The position numbers and the translations under genes were made by a program. 64,000 nucleotides of DNA from Haliscomenobacter hydrossis DSM 1100. Its GTDB lineage: Bacteria; Bacteroidota; Bacteroidia; Chitinophagales; Saprospiraceae. Below are positions 48,096 through 56,743 of the stretch, one piece after another. A model generated the notes under the pieces. That model did not search any database. It had not been told where the DNA came from and saw only the letters and a list, made by a program, of their open reading frames with translations. Every line of letters starts with the position of its first letter. Positions within the stretch are counted from its first letter, which is position 1. The DNA is taken from NCBI RefSeq assembly GCF_000212735.1, contig NC_015510.1, positions 2,754,315-2,818,314 of the forward strand, read 5' to 3'.

Positions 48096-48527
48096 TCAAT
48101 ACTCCGACCACCGCTTTAAACTCAACACCAACTCCTGCCTCGCCTGACCAAAAACAAACGCTGCTTCTCCAAATCGTGGACTCCGCCATTTCACCCGCAC
48201 ATTATTTGAAAACGCGTAAGGTTCGGTCGGGATACCCAGGCCATTTTTGTCCATTTTGCCATTGTTGTTCAGATCCTGGTAGACGGCTATGGCGTATTGG
48301 CCGAAGGGCAGGTTGTGGCAAGAGAGGGTATGAGCAATGCCGGGTGCAAGGGATAGCACCCCCCCGCGAAAGCTATGGGATTCACTGGGAAATGACTTTT
48401 CATGGTTGTACACGGCCATCCGAATGCTGCCTTTGTGTTCTTGCACATTCGTGACTTTGACCTGCAACAGACCACTTTGTTCGGTCTGAAATAGTGGGAA
48501 AAGAAAAATCAGCAAAAAATTCATCAT
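48096..48527 (-). CDS. DUF2141 family secreted protein
   Basis: A 143-residue exported protein of the DUF2141 family, function unknown. The signal peptide is MMNFLLIFLFPLFQTEQS. The family pattern appears in LQVKVTNVQEHKGSIRMAVYN, FPSESHSFRGG, HTLSCHNLPFGQYAIAVYQDLNNNGKMDKNGLGIPTEPYAFSNN and FGEAAFVF. The DLNNNGKMDKN loop looks like a calcium site. It is 55 bases downstream of the histidine kinase gene on the same strand and may be cotranscribed. Confidence 0.9.
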   Translation of the reverse strand: MMNFLLIFLFPLFQTEQSGLLQVKVTNVQEHKGSIRMAVYNHEKSFPSESHSFRGGVLSLAPGIAHTLSCHNLPFGQYAIAVYQDLNNNGKMDKNGLGIPTEPYAFSNNVRVKWRSPRFGEAAFVFGQARQELVLSLKRWSEY

Positions 48528-48582
48528 CCTGTTTGGTACTGTTCAATCAGGACTATTAACGCAAAAAAATAAAAATGGTTTT

Positions 48583-49659
48583 TTACGCCACCGCAATGAT
48601 CGCCTCCTGAATCAAGGGCAAACTCACTACAAACTCTTGCTCCGTCTCCTCAATCACCACTGGCTGATCAGAAAAGTACTCGTAACGGCTTTGGATATTG
48701 GCCAAACCGGTTTTGGTGCCGGGTTCGGGATTGGAGCGCAGTTGTAAGGTATTGCGGATCACCAGCCGCTTGCCCTCTTCCACTTTTAGGGAGATACTGA
48801 GGGGTTTTTCCCGCGAAATGATGTTGTGTTTGATGGCATTTTCGAACAAAAGTTGTAAAGAAAGTGGCACGATGAGGTGATTGCGCTCGGATTTGGGCAC
48901 ATCAATGCTCAGGCGCAGATTGTCACAAAAACGTTCTTTGTGTAAAAAGATAAAGGACTCCAAAAATTCCATTTCTTCCCAGAGGGGAATCAGCCGTCGC
49001 TCCTGGATTTCGAGGATGTAGCGGTACACTTTGGCCAGTTTTTGCACAAACTCTACGGCCTTATCGGGGTCTTCGGGGATGATGTAAACGAGGGTATTCA
49101 AGCTATTGAACAAAAAATGCGGATTGACCTGGCTTTTGAGCCCATCTAACTGTGCCTGTACAAATTCTCGTTTGAGGCGCTCGGCCTCATTGAGTGAATT
49201 TTTCCAACCGTGGTACATGTAGATGCTCTCATAGATGGACCAAAAGAGGGCAATCAGGAAAATAGAAATCAGGTTGGTGGTCACTTCGGAGGGTTGGGGG
49301 TGGTCCGCATACTGTAAAACAAACTCATGGAGGTAGTCGAGGAGAAAATTCAATATCAAATAAGCCGGAACGATCATCAGGATCGAAAAACCTATTCTTT
49401 TGCCGATTTGATTGGGATGTGGGTAACTGATCCGTTTGCGAATGATCACGGTGCGCACGGCCAACCAGTAACTGATGGTATACACGCAGGACATGGCCCA
49501 CATCGGGAAAAAATTCACAAAATTGGTATAGGCAAAATGCTCAAACAACAAAAAGGGGATGATCATGCCCAGGATGGGTACGGCAATGGCGATGGCCAAT
49601 CGGTCGTCGAACCCGAGGATTTCACGGGTGCTTGGTCGTTCCCCTTTTTTTTGCTTCAT
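48583..49659 (-). CDS. LytS/YehU-type sensor histidine kinase
   Basis: A 358-residue membrane kinase. Four hydrophobic segments in the first ~160 residues (for example IAIAVPILGMIIPFLLF, RIGFSILMIVPAYLILNFLL) are followed by the His_kinase domain with phosphoacceptor His in SQVNPHFLFNSLNTLVYII, then the N-box LFENAIKHNIISREKP and a glycine box TKTGLANIQSRY. Family partners are LytTR regulators such as the one at 44.5 kb, which lies four genes away in the opposite orientation. No receiver gene is adjacent, so it is an orphan by position. Confidence 0.93.
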   Translation of the reverse strand: MKQKKGERPSTREILGFDDRLAIAIAVPILGMIIPFLLFEHFAYTNFVNFFPMWAMSCVYTISYWLAVRTVIIRKRISYPHPNQIGKRIGFSILMIVPAYLILNFLLDYLHEFVLQYADHPQPSEVTTNLISIFLIALFWSIYESIYMYHGWKNSLNEAERLKREFVQAQLDGLKSQVNPHFLFNSLNTLVYIIPEDPDKAVEFVQKLAKVYRYILEIQERRLIPLWEEMEFLESFIFLHKERFCDNLRLSIDVPKSERNHLIVPLSLQLLFENAIKHNIISREKPLSISLKVEEGKRLVIRNTLQLRSNPEPGTKTGLANIQSRYEYFSDQPVVIEETEQEFVVSLPLIQEAIIAVA

Positions 49660-49724
49660 GGTTTACATTGGTTAAGTGGTTGAAGTATCCCAAAATTTAA
49701 AGAAACTCCAAAGCGACATTTTTT

Positions 49725-49812
49725 AGCACAAAGGACACAAGGGAAAGCACAAAGGACACAAAATAGCGCGCTTTTTTGTGCCCTTTGTGCTTTCCCTTGT
49801 GTCCTTTGTGCT
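49725..49812. repeat. Intergenic hairpin, AAAGGACACAAG-type arms
   Basis: The left arm 49725-49762 is the unit AGCACAAAGGACACAA repeated twice with GGGAA between; the right arm 49772-49812 is its complement with one mismatch. The loop is about 9 bases and GC-palindromic (TAGCGCGCT). A T run (ACTTTTTTT) follows the right arm on the + strand. It lies 66 bases before the kinase start and 68 bases from the stop of the receptor gene. Confidence 0.9.
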
Positions 49813-49880
49813 ACTTTTTTTATTCACTTTTGGGCACTACATAATTCGGGACACCTCAAATATCCTGCATTCAAATCTAA

Positions 49881-52259
49881 TCAAAATTGCACACGATACA
49901 TAATGTCCGGGAAAAATCCCGACTGGTACACGTCGTTGATGTCGTTGGTGCGGGTATTGAAACGGCGGCTAAAGATGTTTTGTTTACCCGTAACGTTCTG
50001 GAAGTCCATAAAAAACTGCTGCGAGAGGTTTTTCTTCTTGCTGTTCACACGGTAACCGAACTTCACATCCCAGCGCAGGTAAGGTTCGTAACGCTCGCTG
50101 AAAGCGCGATCCTCGTAGAGTACCTCCTCTCCCACCGCCCGCGAAACTTCCAGGTTGATGGGGGTGAAATTGCGGCCTCCGGCAGTGGTGAACTTGGTGT
50201 CGAAGGTAAAGGCATTTTTGCCACCCTTGCCAAAACGGAATTCTTTTCCAGCTAGAACATTCAAAATATAGCCATTGTTGAAGGCTGTATTGCGCTCGAT
50301 GCCATCGCTGCCCTTGTATTTGGAATCAAAAAGTGAGCCCGTAACGAGGGTATAATAACCTTTGCTGAAAAATTTCTCTACGGTGATTTCCACGCCATAG
50401 TTGCGCCCAGTGCCTTCGTTGACCAAAAAGCTGGCTTCGGGGAAAACAAAATCCGCACCCGCGTTCAAGAGCGAAAAGCTGCTGGATTCCATTTCTACCG
50501 GCACTTTGTCCAGGGTCTGGAAATAGGTCTCCGCTTTCACCCGCCAATCGGTGCCGATTTTTTGGTCGTAAGCCAGTACAAAATGGTTGGCGCGGGTGAA
50601 GTCCAGTTCTTGATTGGAAGGTTCAAACACGCCTGGACTCACCTCTTCGCGGAAGAAAAACACGGGCAGGGGCTGCATCTGGTTGTGCAAACCGTAGCCG
50701 ATGGTCAGCGTACGAGAAGGCGAAAGTTGCCAGCTCAGCGCTGCCCGTGGCTCTACGGCCGAGGTATTGTTGATGTCCAGCAGTTGGCTGTGGAGACCTA
50801 CGTTTAATGTCAGTTTTTCACTCAGTTTGTACAAGCCCTGGGCAAAAGCCTGCCAAAGTCCGATGTTGCCGTCAAAATCACGGATGGTATTCCAGTTGGG
50901 GGTATCCTCGCGATCGAGTACGCGGGTATCCACATCGTACACCTGGCCCAAAATCCCGGCGCGCAGCGTAAAACGGGCGTTGAACTTTTGGTTGTAATAC
51001 GAAGACAAAGACCAGGTATCGGTACGGTCGTTGACATCGGTGATGTGGCGGCGCTCGGGGTTTTCAGCACTTGGCAGCTCGTACTCATTGTACAAATTGC
51101 CCGAAGTAGACCAGGAGGCCACCGTGCGCACATAGGCGTTTTTACCCAAAACGATGTTGTGACGCAGCCCCAGGATGCCCAGACGGGATTTGACATAAGA
51201 ATCTTTGTCGCTTTCAGCAAAAAGGTCGTCCTCATCCAAGTCTTTGCCCAAAAAGTCGATGTTGCTACTGGCACCAATCCCAAAGATGGAAAACTTGCCC
51301 AGCTTGCTATTGGCGAAATCAAATTTGAAAGAAACATCACGGTAGTTGGGGATCGCCGCTGTACCTACTGGGATGCCTACCACATCGGCCAATTGTACAA
51401 AGGAGTTGCGAAAACTGGCCACGTAAGAGGAGTTGTGTTTTTTGCTTAAAGGTCCTTCAGCCATGGCTTCCAGGCCACTAAAAGCAGCCAATTGGAAGGT
51501 GTATTCGGCTTTGTCGGTGTTGCCGCTGCGGAAACCCAGGTCAAATACTCCCGACATGGCGTTGCCATATTCAGCCGGAAAAGCGGAGGTGAAAAAGTCG
51601 GAACTGCGCAGGAGATTCGGGTTGATGGCACTTACCGGGCCGCCCGTAGTGCCCAGTGTCGAAAAGTGATTGGGGTTGGGAATAGGAATACCTTCCAGGC
51701 GCCACAACAGGCCAGTAGGCGAGTTGCCGCGGATCACAATGTCGTTGCGGGAATCATTGGCTGCGGCTACCCCGGCGAAACTTCCGGCCAGACGCGCTAC
51801 GTCGTTGCGGCCACCTGAAAAACGGTTGACTTCTTCTACGTTGAAGGAACGGGCGCTCACGCTGGCCATGTCGTTGTTGGCTTTGTCTTTGTTGACCGCC
51901 GCAGAAATGACCACTTCGTCCATTTTGACTACGGCTTCTTCCAAACTCAGGTCCAGCACCACTTCTTTACCCGCCGAGACGAGTACGTTGGGCACGGTGA
52001 TGCTGTTGTAGCCCAGGTAGCTGATGTGGAATGCCTGGCGGCCAAGGGGCACTTCTTCGAGTACAAATTTGCCGTCGAGGTCAGTTACCGCGCCTTTGGC
52101 TGGAGTAAGGTTCAACAATTCGATGGTTACGCCCACCAGGGCTTGTTCGGATTGTTTGTCCAAAACCGTTCCTTTTACGGTTTGGCTATTTTGGGCGGAG
52201 AGTTGAATCCCCAGAAAACTCAGGAAAAAAAGAACAATCAGGTGTTTAAGAGCCTTCAT
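49881..52259 (-). CDS. TonB-dependent outer membrane receptor with carboxypeptidase-regulatory domain
   Basis: An outer-membrane gated channel of 792 residues. ATG 52259 is chosen, as MKALKHLIVLFFLSFLGIQLSAQ is a signal peptide and the codons up to 52340 are not. The regulatory-like domain (about 25-100) has VKGTVLDKQSEQALVGVTIEL; the plug is around MASVSARSFNVEEVNRFSGG with NDIVIRGNSPTGLLWRLEGIPIPNPNHFSTLG; and the barrel ends in a terminal Phe (YRVQF). It is not of SusC type and has no SusD partner. Substrate unknown. TonB at 13.4 kb is one possible energiser. Confidence 0.92.
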   Translation of the reverse strand: MKALKHLIVLFFLSFLGIQLSAQNSQTVKGTVLDKQSEQALVGVTIELLNLTPAKGAVTDLDGKFVLEEVPLGRQAFHISYLGYNSITVPNVLVSAGKEVVLDLSLEEAVVKMDEVVISAAVNKDKANNDMASVSARSFNVEEVNRFSGGRNDVARLAGSFAGVAAANDSRNDIVIRGNSPTGLLWRLEGIPIPNPNHFSTLGTTGGPVSAINPNLLRSSDFFTSAFPAEYGNAMSGVFDLGFRSGNTDKAEYTFQLAAFSGLEAMAEGPLSKKHNSSYVASFRNSFVQLADVVGIPVGTAAIPNYRDVSFKFDFANSKLGKFSIFGIGASSNIDFLGKDLDEDDLFAESDKDSYVKSRLGILGLRHNIVLGKNAYVRTVASWSTSGNLYNEYELPSAENPERRHITDVNDRTDTWSLSSYYNQKFNARFTLRAGILGQVYDVDTRVLDREDTPNWNTIRDFDGNIGLWQAFAQGLYKLSEKLTLNVGLHSQLLDINNTSAVEPRAALSWQLSPSRTLTIGYGLHNQMQPLPVFFFREEVSPGVFEPSNQELDFTRANHFVLAYDQKIGTDWRVKAETYFQTLDKVPVEMESSSFSLLNAGADFVFPEASFLVNEGTGRNYGVEITVEKFFSKGYYTLVTGSLFDSKYKGSDGIERNTAFNNGYILNVLAGKEFRFGKGGKNAFTFDTKFTTAGGRNFTPINLEVSRAVGEEVLYEDRAFSERYEPYLRWDVKFGYRVNSKKKNLSQQFFMDFQNVTGKQNIFSRRFNTRTNDINDVYQSGFFPDIMYRVQF

Positions 52260-52543
52260 AATCGCTAGGTTTGTGGTTGAGTGGTGTCGGTGAAAATTGT
52301 AGGAATAGACAAACTTGGCGCAATGGCCGTGGCTATCCATGTTGCAAAAGTGAACTTTACCGACACATGAAACCAGCGTTTTGGGCTCAAATGTGTTTTG
52401 GAATGGGTGAATTGTAGGATTGGATGGGTGAGTTGTGGAGTGAACTTACTTCCTCACGATTACACTGTTCTATTCTTAATCTTCATCAGGTGCAAGTAGA
52501 AGTAAGCATCACCGACGCATCAGTGATTTCAATTTAGCCTTAG
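52260..52543. other. Intergenic region upstream of the receptor gene
   Basis: No gene or clear structure seen. Contains the presumptive promoter of the TonB-dependent receptor on the - strand, but no convincing TTTG / TAnnTTTG pair was identified. Confidence 0.4.
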
Positions 52544-52625
52544 TTTTTTACCGCAGAGTAACGGAGTACACGCGGAGTTCCTAAAGGAAACTCCGCGTGT
52601 ACTCCGTTACTCTGCGGTAAAAAAA
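52544..52625. repeat. Intergenic hairpin, CCGCAGAGTAACGGAG-type arms
   Basis: A 28-base perfect stem (52550-52577 with 52591-52618) extends to both sides with T6 and A7 flanks and one bulge, total about 40 bp with an almost absent loop. The T/A flanks would make it a bidirectional terminator. The 'CGCAGAGTAACGGAGTACACGCGGAG' style wording resembles short-period repeats seen in many environmental genomes (recollection, unchecked). Confidence 0.92.
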
Positions 52626-52653
52626 TGCGTAATGTGCCGTATTTAGGTTGAAG

Positions 52654-52726
52654 AGTTGAAGTGTTTAGCGTTGAAAAGTGAAGGCGCATTTGAGTAAAGT
52701 GCAGGGTTCTTTTCAACGCTTCAACT
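52654..52726. repeat. Intergenic hairpin overlapping the stop of the 77-residue membrane gene
   Basis: AGCGTTGAAAAG (52667-52678) pairs with CTTTTCAACGCT (52709-52720), and AGTTGAA (52654-52660) with TTCAACT (52720-52726). The right arm contains the TGA of the small membrane protein at 52721-52723. The wording resembles the GTTGAG arms at 1.5 and 47.5 kb. Confidence 0.8.
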
Positions 52727-52954
52727 TATTTCATCGTAATCCCCCTGCCAGGCATAATACCCCATCAAGGACATCCCCACCGCAATCGGGACGAAGATGG
52801 CCAAAATGATGATCCAAAACGTATAGGTTTCCTGCGTGGGTGGCGTAGCGGCACTGGCTGATAATTCACGCATGGCTTGCTGGACGCCAAATAAAATGCC
52901 CGCTGGCCCTAAAACCATCCAGACGAGTCCGAGGTATCTTTTGAGGGTATTCAT
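52721..52954 (-). CDS. Small two-helix membrane protein associated with MFS transporter (77 aa)
   Basis: Two hydrophobic segments (about 7-27, LGLVWMVLGPAGILFGVQQAM, and 45-68, FWIIILAIFVPIAVGMSLMGYYA) with an acidic C-terminus. I do not recognise a named function. It starts 12 bases after the MFS transporter stop, is certainly cotranscribed with it, and may be an accessory subunit of that transporter. The last residues are encoded in a hairpin arm. Confidence 0.75.
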   Translation of the reverse strand: MNTLKRYLGLVWMVLGPAGILFGVQQAMRELSASAATPPTQETYTFWIIILAIFVPIAVGMSLMGYYAWQGDYDEIS

Positions 52955-52966
52955 GTTTGTTGTTTT

Positions 52967-54508
52967 TTAGTCAGCCACATTTTGGTCAACCTTGTTGGAA
53001 ATATAGATCATGCCAATGAACAGACACAATCCAGCGATGACAATCGGCCACCACAAACCCGCGTAAGGATCGCCCAAATGGGTGGTCAAACGGGTAGCGA
53101 TATACGGCGTCAGTCCACCAAAGATGCCGTTGCCAATGTGATAAGGCAGCGACATTGAACTGTAGCGAATGCGGGTAGGAAAAATTTCCACCAAAAACGC
53201 GGCAATAGGCCCATACACCATCGTTACGTACACGACCTGAATACCAATCAGCAGAATCATCATCCAGAATCCCGTTTTGCTCAGGTTAAGTTCTTTGAGC
53301 ACCACGGGTTTGGGAACCGGGGCGGAAACATTGGTCGGCTGGATCACTTTGGTGGTCTCTTTGTAGCGGGCACCATCGCTGAATACTTTGGAAACAACGG
53401 TGGTGATTTGGTTTCCACCTTCCACTCTTGCATTGCTGACCGTATTGCTGGTTTGTGCCGTAATTTCTTGTTTGGCGCTCAGGTCTGCCAGGCGATACAT
53501 GGCCTGGTATATGGGCCGATAAGTGACAATTGCCAAAAACATCCCCAGCATCATGATGGCTTTGCGGCCAATTTTGTCGCTCAACCAGCCAAAGAAAATA
53601 AACAAAGGCGTGGTAACCGCTAGGGCTATCAGGATGATGTTGCGCGCTTCGACAAACTCAATATTGCAGGTTTTTTCAATAAACGAGAGGGCGTAAAATT
53701 GACCCGTGTACCAAACAACCCCCTGCCCCATCGTAGCGCCAAATAGTGCCAAGAGCACCATTTTCATGTTGACCCGATTGGCAAAAGATTCTTTTAAGGG
53801 GTTGGTGGAAGTTTTTCCTTCTGACTTGATTTTGCGGAACAGTGGCGATTCGTTCATCCGCAAGCGAATGTAGATTGAAATACCAATCAATAATGCCGAG
53901 ATGAGGAAGGGAATCCTCCAGCCCCAGTCGCTAAATTGTTCCAAACCCATGGCGTTGCGTGTAGCCAAAATCACCCCTAAGGCCAGGAAAAGCCCCAGGG
54001 TGGCGGTAGTTTGAATCCAACTGGTGTAATAGCCCCGACGATGGGCAGGGGAATGTTCGGCGACATAGGTGGCCGCCCCCCCGTATTCACCACCCAAGGC
54101 CAAACCTTGCAAAAGCCTTAACAGCAAGACCAGGATGGGTGCAGCAGCACCAATACTGGCATAACCGGGCACCAAACCAATAGCGAAAGTGGAACCGCCC
54201 ATGATGACCAGGGTCAGCAGGAAGGTATATTTGCGCCCAACCAGATCGCCCAAACGGCCAAATACCAAGGCCCCAAAGGGACGCACGACAAAACCGGCAG
54301 CAAAAGTTGCCAATACGGACAAGTACGCGGCAGTAGGATTGACGTCAGGAAAAAATTTGGTGGAAATGATCGATGCCAGCGCACCAAAAATGTAAAAATC
54401 ATACCACTCGATCAAGGTGCCCACAGAAGAGGCCAGAATAACTGCCCGAATGGTCTTTTTTTCTTCCGTGGTCATTGCCACGGGTGTTGGATCTGCGGTA
54501 GTCGCCAT
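52967..54508 (-). CDS. MHS-family MFS transporter (ProP/KgtP/ShiA-like)
   Basis: A proton-coupled symporter of the metabolite:H+ family, 513 residues and about 12 helices. Hallmarks are the early SSVGTLIEWYDFYIFGALASII block, the loop GRLGDLVGRKYTFLLTLVIMG, LQGLALGGEYGGAATYVAEHSP and WLSDKIGRKAIMMLG. An extra ~80-residue hydrophilic insertion (about 345-400, including TAQTSNTVSNARVEGGNQIT) between the helices of the C-half is larger than in ProP and KgtP. Substrate unknown (osmolyte or dicarboxylate by family). Upstream lies the MITE-like element, downstream the 77-residue membrane protein. Confidence 0.92.
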   Translation of the reverse strand: MATTADPTPVAMTTEEKKTIRAVILASSVGTLIEWYDFYIFGALASIISTKFFPDVNPTAAYLSVLATFAAGFVVRPFGALVFGRLGDLVGRKYTFLLTLVIMGGSTFAIGLVPGYASIGAAAPILVLLLRLLQGLALGGEYGGAATYVAEHSPAHRRGYYTSWIQTTATLGLFLALGVILATRNAMGLEQFSDWGWRIPFLISALLIGISIYIRLRMNESPLFRKIKSEGKTSTNPLKESFANRVNMKMVLLALFGATMGQGVVWYTGQFYALSFIEKTCNIEFVEARNIILIALAVTTPLFIFFGWLSDKIGRKAIMMLGMFLAIVTYRPIYQAMYRLADLSAKQEITAQTSNTVSNARVEGGNQITTVVSKVFSDGARYKETTKVIQPTNVSAPVPKPVVLKELNLSKTGFWMMILLIGIQVVYVTMVYGPIAAFLVEIFPTRIRYSSMSLPYHIGNGIFGGLTPYIATRLTTHLGDPYAGLWWPIVIAGLCLFIGMIYISNKVDQNVAD

Positions 54509-54526
54509 GCTGTTTATAGTGGAATA

Positions 54527-54688
54527 AGAGCTTGTCTAAGTTTTTTGTTCGGGCTGCAAACGGTTCATTTCTACCCCCATTTCGTTCCGAAAATGCTCAT
54601 TTAGCGCTGCTAAACTCCGCTTTTCGTGCCTCATTGGGGTAAAAATGATCTCGTTTTCGCTTCCGCCCAAAATACTTAGACAAGCTCT
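54527..54688. mobile_element. MITE-like element with 15-bp terminal inverted repeats
   Basis: AGAGCTTGTCTAAGT (54527-54541) and ACTTAGACAAGCTCT (54674-54688) are perfect inverted ends of a 162-bp segment. The interior is also imperfectly palindromic (TTTTTGTTCGGGCTGCAAACG against CGTTTTCGCTTCCGCCCAAAAT), so the whole unit folds into a hairpin. No ORF inside, no target duplication visible. It lies 18 bases upstream of the MFS transporter start, where it could supply or separate a promoter. Confidence 0.6.
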
Positions 54689-54772
54689 AGGTGTTTCGTT
54701 GTTCAATGTTAGGAAATATATTTCACTTGCCGGATAGATTTTGGTGTTTTTGTTACTTTTATCGTCATCTAA

Positions 54773-55450
54773 TTACGAACGCAAATCTATTTCAAGCTGA
54801 ATCGCAAACACTCCGTCTTCTTCCCGAATGAGTAACTCATGCCGCCCGGGATAGCGCAAAGCCAGCCGTTTTTTGACCGTTTCAAGCCCAAAACCTTTGT
54901 TTACTCGATCCTGCAGCATGGATACGATGTCATTCTCTACGGTAAGCATGAGCCGCTCATTACTCAATTCAAGGCCAATGTAGATGCGGGTGGGCACGAT
55001 GCTGCTCAAGCCATACTTGAATGCATTTTCGACAAAAGGAATCAGCAGCATGGGGGCAATTTTTTCCCCTTCATATTGTCCGAGCTTATTGATTTGCAGG
55101 TTGAATTCGAGCTCAGTTTGTGGTGAGGTGTGCAATTGCTGCAGCTCGATGTATTTTTCCAGGTAATTGATTTCTTTGCTCAAAGGAACCAGCTCCGCTT
55201 GGGCATCTTGCAAGTTGTAGCGCATCAGTGTGCCCAGTTTGGCAATGCCATCGGCGGTTTTGGGGCTGCCTTCATCCAGGGCTAGTGCGCACAAGTTGTT
55301 GAGGCTGTTGAATAAAAATTGAGGATCCACTTGCGATTGGAGAAAGGTCAGTTCCATGGCGTAACGTTCAGCGCGAAGTTTTTTCAACAAGCCCAAATTG
55401 AACAACCAGTCACGGGTATAGCCATAGACAGCAGCCATTTTTCTGATCAT
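54773..55450 (-). CDS. LytS-type histidine kinase-like protein lacking membrane domain and phosphoacceptor His
   Basis: A 225-residue His_kinase/HATPase protein. The usual NPHFLFNSLN motif reads SQVDPQFLFNSLNNLCALAL here, so the phosphoacceptor position is Gln44 (codon CAA). The ATP-binding side is intact: N-box FVENAFKYGLSS and glycine box KGFGLETVKKRLALRYPG. There is no transmembrane region; an in-frame TAA lies three codons before the ATG, and no sensor domain is found upstream before the IS element. It is either a degenerate remnant, a heterodimer partner, or a phosphatase/allosteric protein. No regulator gene is adjacent. Confidence 0.85.
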   Translation of the reverse strand: MIRKMAAVYGYTRDWLFNLGLLKKLRAERYAMELTFLQSQVDPQFLFNSLNNLCALALDEGSPKTADGIAKLGTLMRYNLQDAQAELVPLSKEINYLEKYIELQQLHTSPQTELEFNLQINKLGQYEGEKIAPMLLIPFVENAFKYGLSSIVPTRIYIGLELSNERLMLTVENDIVSMLQDRVNKGFGLETVKKRLALRYPGRHELLIREEDGVFAIQLEIDLRS

Positions 55451-55699
55451 AATTCTTTATGTTGTTACGTGGACTGACTTCAATTAGGTTGAAGTGCAGA
55501 ACCCCGCCAATCCAAAAATGAGCACAGCCACATCCTGTAATTTGAAAGACAAGCTTTTTGGGAAAGGATTGCATCCTTCTTTGTTTTTTAATCAATTGCA
55601 TCACCAACATTACAAGATTAGAACAATCTATCCGGATGGTGGAAGGAAAGGTTTGAAAGGCCAAAAGGATGTGATAAACCTGGATTTTGCAGGGATAAA
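55451..55699. other. Intergenic region between kinase-like gene and IS element
   Basis: No convincing gene. A 84-codon frame on the - strand (55410-55664) overlaps the kinase start and has no recognisable product. The region may hold remnants of a missing kinase sensor domain, but none can be recognised. Confidence 0.4.
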
Positions 55700-55745
55700 A
55701 AAGGATTCAACTGTGAATGTGCACCACAGTTGAATCCTTTTTTTG
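55700..55745. terminator. Bidirectional intrinsic terminator
   Basis: AAAGGATTCAACTGTG (55700-55715) and CACAGTTGAATCCTTT (55725-55740) form a perfect 16-bp stem flanked by A and T runs. It lies just outside the left end of the IS element and would stop transcription from the transposase gene entering the kinase gene. Confidence 0.85.
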
Positions 55746-55750
55746 AAACG

Positions 55751-56730
55751 TAAGTGCCCGGCCGTAATTAACTCAAGTTGTGACCTATACGAATTCCTGC
55801 TCGTTAAACAAAAAGGAAAGGGCATAGGCAAAAATGAACATAAAGGTCTTCAAGTTAAATCCATCCGGGGTGACGGCATGAATGGTTTTGGGCATTGCAG
55901 CACAAATGGCACTAAAAACGGACTCGATTTGTCTTCGAATGGCCTTTTTCCATAAACGGATCTGGTAAATATCTCCCCTGCTGGTATTTTTTTTACGCAT
56001 CGTCTCCCAGATGATTTGCCCCATTTGGCCGGAGTTGTCCTCCAAATCATGGTTTTCAAATGCGTTATCACCAAAAATGGAGGCTTCTGGGGGGATATTG
56101 AAGTCCATTCGGTTAAGGAATCGCGCATCGTGATAAGAACCGGGCAAAAGGGCAATCTCTACAGGGATCCCCTCTTCGGTACACAGAACACCCGCTTTAA
56201 ATCCATAAAAGTACTCTCGTTTCGAGGCATTTTTTCCTCGAAAAATATCATTATACCCCAATAGCCTATTGCGACTGATACGAATATTATGACAGACTTT
56301 GACCGGAAAACTGTCCAAAAGATAGTACTGCCGTTCATTTTCTTGCTTAAAAACGGAGGAAAAAACCTCGAAAACAGCCTGGATCAAGTCTTTGATATGA
56401 TGCATACGACGATTGAACTGGGATTTACTCAACATGCCAGGGCAATGATCAGACTTCATATAGCTAAGCGTATTTTGGATGTTTCCTCCGAAATACCGGC
56501 TAGATACGACCAAGGTCGTGATGATCGTCGCGTCATCAATCCGACGTTGCTCATCTTCTTTATGGTGCATCGCTTGCAGCATATCCGAAATTGTGATGTA
56601 AATTGCAACCGTGAAATATTTCATACTGGCCTCCGTAGTTTGTTGTGTGGTAACTACAAAGTAACGGAGGTCTTTCTTTTTTTTCCTTTTTATAGGTCAC
56701 AACTTGAGTTAATTAGTAACCTGGCACTTA
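55751..56730. mobile_element. IS982-type insertion sequence
   Basis: About 980 bp. The inverted ends are TAATTAACTCAAGTTGTGAC plus CTAT at 55765-55788 and the exact complement at 56692-56715 (24 bp perfect), extending less perfectly outward to 55751 (TAAGTGCC) and 56730 (GGCACTTA). One full transposase ORF on the - strand. No target-site duplication could be recognised. The right end lies 14 bases beyond the stop codon of the M56 gene; the element does not visibly interrupt a gene. Confidence 0.85.
55785..56624 (-). CDS. IS982-family transposase
   Basis: A DDE transposase of 279 residues, close to the family's usual length. The family context is visible in YLLDSFPVKVCHNIRISRNR, FYGFKAGVLCTEEGIPVEIAL and IFGDNAFENHDLEDNSG, and the likely catalytic residues are Asp104, Asp186 and Glu234 (RQIESVFSAI). 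The reading frame is intact, so the element may be active. Its 3' end reaches into the left inverted repeat. Confidence 0.9.
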   Translation of the reverse strand: MKYFTVAIYITISDMLQAMHHKEDEQRRIDDATIITTLVVSSRYFGGNIQNTLSYMKSDHCPGMLSKSQFNRRMHHIKDLIQAVFEVFSSVFKQENERQYYLLDSFPVKVCHNIRISRNRLLGYNDIFRGKNASKREYFYGFKAGVLCTEEGIPVEIALLPGSYHDARFLNRMDFNIPPEASIFGDNAFENHDLEDNSGQMGQIIWETMRKKNTSRGDIYQIRLWKKAIRRQIESVFSAICAAMPKTIHAVTPDGFNLKTFMFIFAYALSFLFNEQEFV

Positions 56731-56743
56731 TCCATAAGTCTTG

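Noticed and set aside
55410-55664. 84-codon frame upstream of the kinase-like gene as its missing sensor domain
   Set aside because: Different frame, overlaps the kinase start and shows no transmembrane pattern of a LytS sensor.
55741-56740. Target-site duplication of the IS982-type element
   Set aside because: Bases directly outside the two ends (GAAACG and TCCATA) do not match, so no duplication is claimed.
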